Shown piece after piece: positions 58,882-62,116 of a DNA stretch of 62,116 nucleotides. This DNA comes from Succinimonas amylolytica DSM 2873. Lineage in GTDB: Bacteria; Pseudomonadota; Gammaproteobacteria; Enterobacterales; Succinivibrionaceae. Under the pieces are notes generated by a model. That model saw only the letters and a program-made list of their open reading frames with translations, was not told where the DNA came from and ran no database searches. Position 1 is the first letter of the stretch. Every line of letters begins with the position of its first letter. The DNA is taken from assembly GCF_000378405.1 (NCBI RefSeq), contig NZ_KB899636.1, forward strand, positions 636,168-698,283, given 5' to 3'. The translations under genes and the position numbers were made by a program.

Positions 58882-59925
58882 ATGTACAGTAAATCAAATC
58901 AAAAAAATACTGTGGGGTTTGTGCTCCACGCTGTGCCGTATCAGGAAAATTCGCTTCTGGTTGATGCTATTACCGCCGATTTTGGAAGGATATCTTTTGT
59001 TGCCAGGGGAGCCAAAAGCAAGAGAAGCAGTCTTAAGGCTGCATTGCAGGTTTTTGTGCCATTGAAGCTTACTCTGGGAGGTATGGATAAATCCCTAAAA
59101 ACTCTGGTATGTTGTGAGGTTAGCGGCCGGCAGTTTCAGTACATTCCTCCGGTTCTGTTTTCGGCTCTGTATGCTAATGAGCTTATTGCGGCACTGTACC
59201 GTATTGAGGATAACAGTCAGATTTTGTTTGCCGCCTATCTCGATGTTCTGACACATCTTGAGGAAGGGTATCCGGAGTCTTGGGCTTTAAGACAGTTTGA
59301 GCTGGTGCTTCTTGAAGAACTGGGGTATGGTATTGATCTCAGCTTTGACAGTTCTTCCGGGGTTCCGATCATGCCACGAAAGTGGTACGTATATCAAAGC
59401 GGTACTGGCTTCAGGGAAATTATTCCGGGCATGATTGGCGGTGTTTCCATGAATGATGCGTATAATGGTGCCGATATTATTGCGCTTAGAACCGGGGAGA
59501 ATCTTTCTCCTCATGCCATGCAGGCAATGAAGAATCTGATTAAGAAAAATCTGGATATTCTTCTGGAAGGCAAGGTGCTGTATAGCAGAGAGCTTTACCG
59601 GGATTATCTCAATGTCGGAAAGAGTTCCCCCGAAATTTTGGAAAAAATTGTAGCTGAATCGTCAGGGAGTGAATCCGACACAGGGGTAAAGAGCGGTGAT
59701 GAGGTTCTGGACAAGTCCGGTGCGACAGAGGTTTCCGATTCGGTGGGAAACATTAGCGCTTTTGAAGGTAATACGATAGCAGAAAATGAAAACCGGACTG
59801 GAGAATCCCAGAATCCTGGATTGGAACCTGAAGCGCTTTCTGTTGCGGGAGCTGATTCAGGAGGAATCCGTGAAGCCGGAGACGAGTCCCCGGATCCGGA
59901 AAGGGATGAGAATTTTGATTTGTGA
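58882..59925 (+). CDS. recO: DNA repair protein RecO with a long acidic C-terminal tail
   Basis: RecO loads RecA on SSB-coated DNA together with RecR and anneals strands. The N-terminal OB fold (GFVLHAVPYQENSLLVDAI) and helical core to about residue 245 are normal, ending YRDYLNVGKSSPEILEKIV. E. coli RecO has 242 residues; this one has 347. The extra roughly 100 residues are low-complexity and rich in Glu, Asp, Ser and Gly, ending DPERDENFDL. The tail frame is open and uninterrupted. A strong terminator follows; pdxJ, often next in E. coli, is absent. Confidence 0.92.
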   Translation: MYSKSNQKNTVGFVLHAVPYQENSLLVDAITADFGRISFVARGAKSKRSSLKAALQVFVPLKLTLGGMDKSLKTLVCCEVSGRQFQYIPPVLFSALYANELIAALYRIEDNSQILFAAYLDVLTHLEEGYPESWALRQFELVLLEELGYGIDLSFDSSSGVPIMPRKWYVYQSGTGFREIIPGMIGGVSMNDAYNGADIIALRTGENLSPHAMQAMKNLIKKNLDILLEGKVLYSRELYRDYLNVGKSSPEILEKIVAESSGSESDTGVKSGDEVLDKSGATEVSDSVGNISAFEGNTIAENENRTGESQNPGLEPEALSVAGADSGGIREAGDESPDPERDENFDL

Positions 59926-59966
59926 CAGACGATATCAGGGCGGACTTCTGATAAGCTGAACTGATG

Positions 59967-59999
59967 ACGGAGATGAGAGTTTGCTCATCTCCGTTTTTG
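59967..59999 (+). terminator. Terminator after recO
   Basis: ACGGAGATGAG-AGTTTG-CTCATCTCCGT hairpin of 11 perfect pairs followed by TTTTGC. Confidence 0.88.
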
Positions 60000-60056
60000 C
60001 GTTGCTTAATGTGCTTTTAATGATGAAACATCACCACTGGATACAGGCAGTTAATG

Positions 60057-61847
60057 TTAACCCAGAATTTTCAGCCACTCTGGACTTTCTTTCTTTATGC
60101 GTTCCAGGTGATCTTCGAGCTCCAGAAGCTCTGGTTCGCATTCCTCCTGGTTTCCGGTTTCTCGAAGAACTGATTCGATAGTGTTGCACAGCTTTTTGAT
60201 TCCGGGCATGCCGCTATAAACAGCAGATCCGGCAAATTTATGAATAATCCGGGCTAGTTCTTCAGGAGATACCTCTTCCCTATGCTGCATCCGGTCCTGG
60301 AATTCCGGCAGGGATTCCAGGAGCATGGTCAGCATTTCTCGGGCCAGTTCTTTTTTATTTGCGGAAACCTTAAGAGCGTCCCGGAGCGTCCAGATTGAAT
60401 TTGCTGTATTTTCTTCCGGAAGATCTGTGGCTGGCACGGCTGCCAGTTCGGAGGCTGTTCCGTTGTTGCCTGATATCAGGTGATTACAATATTTCAGAAC
60501 GAGGCGGCGGAGGGAATCCTCATCCAGAGGTTTTGACAGCACGTCGTTCATTCCTTCCTTTACAAAGCGGTCCTGTTCTTCCTGCACCACTAATGCAGTA
60601 ACTGCAACAATCGGAGTTTTCTGATTCGGAGTGGTTTCCCGGATGTTTTTCATGGTTTCCAGACCATCCATTCGCGGCATCTGGATATCCATGAAGATCA
60701 GGTCAAATTCCGTGTGCAGACAAAGCTCTGCAGCTTCTTCGCCACTTTCTGCGGTATAGATGTTGGCGGCCATTTCCGATAGCAGGGTTTTTATAAGAAG
60801 CAGATTGGCCCGATTATCATCAACTGCCAGTATGGTGGCCGGAATGAGATGACGGCGTTCGGCGATGTTAAGATTATTGTTCTGATCCATCAAACCGGTG
60901 CCGGCGTTTTTTCCAGTATACGTGTAAGCTGAATCACTGGGGGAGCGGGAGTATATGCCGGCGGGAATTTCCGGTTTTTGCGAAGCTTCTTCTTCGGGAA
61001 TACCCTTGAGGGCATCCAGCAACGTTTCCGGAATAACCGGTTTTGAAATTACTGATACCTTGGGAGATAGTCTTCGCAACTTCTGTTTTATCATTTCGTC
61101 CATGGTGTTAATGGCGATAACTACCCGATCCAGTTTTTTGAGAGGAAGCCCCATAAAGTCAGCATAGAAATGGTTGTAGTCAAAATTTTTGCCGAGTCCG
61201 ATAAGGAGATATCTGTATTCGTCACGATCCGGCAGGGAACTTACCGGGGTTAGCCGGGCCAGAGAAATTACATTGAGATGCCAGTCCTCCAGGAGCTTCT
61301 TGATGGATTCTCGCACCCAGGTGTTTGCCTCCACCAGTACCACCTGCCGGTATTTAATGGTATCCAGCTGTTTGGGTACCGGCAGACTGGCGAGTTCTCC
61401 CTTTTTTAGTTCCAGATTGAAAGAAAAAGTGGTTCCCTTTCCTTTGGATGAGAAAACGCTGATCTGCCCGTGCATTTCCTCGATAAGGTGTTTGGTTATT
61501 ACCAGGCCAAGACCGGTACCGCCATATTTTCTGGCAATAGAGGCATCTGCTTGATTGAATGCTGAAAACAGTTTTGTCTGTTGAGCCTCGGTAATCCCGA
61601 TGCCGGTATCTTTGACTTCGCACCTGATCCAGCAAGTGTTGCCGGTGTTTTTTTTGGAATTGTCGGATTCTATGCTTAAGGCAACATTCCCGGTTTTGGT
61701 GAATTTTACGGCGTTACCGATAAGATTTGTCAGGATCTGTCCTATTCTGAGAGGATCCCCCATCAGATTATCAGGGACTGATCTGTCGATGGTGACTGTG
61801 AGCTCCAGTCCTGCCTCGTGTGCCGATGGAGTGATAATACGAATGTA
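60057..61847 (-). pseudogene. barA: BarA-type hybrid sensor histidine kinase, N-terminal part lost
   Basis: Hybrid kinase of the BarA/UvrY (GacS/GacA) pathway. The open frame runs from 61847, where it is fused to foreign sequence and a TAA. Readable order: ATPase domain (DNLMGDPLRIGQILTNLIGN, DTGIGI, GGTGLGLVI); degenerate receiver (about 145-255, lacking a clear phospho-Asp); true receiver with LIFMDIQMPRMDG and TALVV; C-terminal phosphotransfer domain with His in IIHKFAGSAVYSG. Similarity to E. coli BarA begins abruptly at TPSAHEAGLELT, in the linker before the ATPase domain. The missing sensor, HAMP and dimerisation domains should lie beyond the IS. Not expected to sense or autophosphorylate. 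Confidence 0.85.
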
Positions 61848-62116
61848 TTAGGTCTAAAGTCAGCACTTTAGGCCTTCTTAAATTTCCACGGCATAGCCTG
61901 CTCAAGAATAGCATTTCTTCTTTCATCAGACAGCGATTCATCTTTCAGTTCGTCTCTGTGAATACCCATATATCTGAACAGAAATTCAAGGTAATCTTCC
62001 AGGTCAACTCCATGAGCTTTGCAGGTTTCATGAAATGATGAGAACACAGCCGTAGACTTAGCTCCCTCAATAGAGCCAAATCCGCTGGGCATTGAATGTC
62101 TCAGCACTGCAAAGTC
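61848..62116 (-). mobile_element. IS66-type insertion sequence, end fragment
   Basis: One end of an insertion sequence that continues past the right edge. It comprises the transposase C-terminus (61868 onward) and about 20 bases of terminal sequence. That end carries an inverted repeat AGGTCTAAAGT..ACTTTAGGCCT (about 61851-61875), which may act as a transposase terminator. The junction with barA is near 61847-61850; the IS terminal repeat could not be defined from one end. Confidence 0.75.
61868..62116 (-). CDS. IS66 family transposase, C-terminal fragment
   Basis: Partial frame open to the window edge: DFAVLRHSMPSGFGSIEGAK, then STAVFSSFHETCKAHGVDLEDYL and, at the end, AMPWKFKKA. This pattern (S-x-x-GA/GAK, then E-T-C/A-K-x-x-G-x-x-x-x-x-Y-L, and a final LPW/MPW) is characteristic of the IS66 transposase C-terminal domain. 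The DDE catalytic core lies outside the window. Confidence 0.78.
   Translation of the reverse strand, partial: DFAVLRHSMPSGFGSIEGAKSTAVFSSFHETCKAHGVDLEDYLEFLFRYMGIHRDELKDESLSDERRNAILEQAMPWKFKKA

Overview
The window is a stretch of gammaproteobacterial chromosome. Gene orders typical of that class are present: argE divergent from argCBFGH; S10-spc-alpha ribosomal clusters; parC-plsC; pilT/pilU divergent from yggS-proC; nadB near rpoE-rseABC-lepA-lepB-rnc-era-recO. Moderate G+C, two secreted starch-degrading GH13 enzymes and type IV pilus retraction ATPases fit an amylolytic gut or rumen member of the Succinivibrionaceae (Aeromonadales). This placement is inference; no 16S or tRNA gene is present to confirm it.

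Layout. 1-4397 is a nested mobile region: a group II intron whose reverse transcriptase gene is split by a three-recombinase (RIT-type) element. The intron itself sits in the signal-peptide (lipobox) region of a pullulanase lipoprotein gene (4398-7217). 7381-14318 is the arginine biosynthesis cluster with an ARG-box-like operator between argE and argC. 14494-29654 holds the S10, spc and alpha operons. The standard alpha operon (rpsM-rpsK-rpsD-rpoA-rplQ) is followed, after a terminator, by a second complete and clearly divergent rpoA. 29962-32118 is a MalS-type alpha-amylase lipoprotein. 32196-38696 carries an unknown acidic protein, an L,D-transpeptidase, parC, plsC, yggU, yggT and proC. Between yggS and pilT there is a degenerate tandem duplication of about 0.32 kb that leaves vestigial copies of both gene starts. 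42197-44195 encodes an iron-siderophore-type ABC permease and an ATPase with an unusual insertion; 44624-46543 is a chemoreceptor. 46955-51418 (minus strand) holds nadB, ribA and a Wzy_C/PglL-like membrane protein. 51619-59925 is the sigma-E locus, with a recognisable sigma-E autoregulatory promoter, running on through lepA, lepB, rnc, era and recO. The right end is a barA-type hybrid histidine kinase whose N-terminal half is cut off by an IS66-type transposase.

Functional picture. Outside both edges and the repeats this is core genome. The most unusual core feature is the pair of alpha-subunit genes. Each retains a different set of E. coli-like subunit-contact segments, which suggests (inference) that RNA polymerase may use an alpha1-alpha2 heterodimer. 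The most unusual accessory feature is the nesting of RIT element in group II intron in lipoprotein pullulanase, where the original joints can be read from the sequence.
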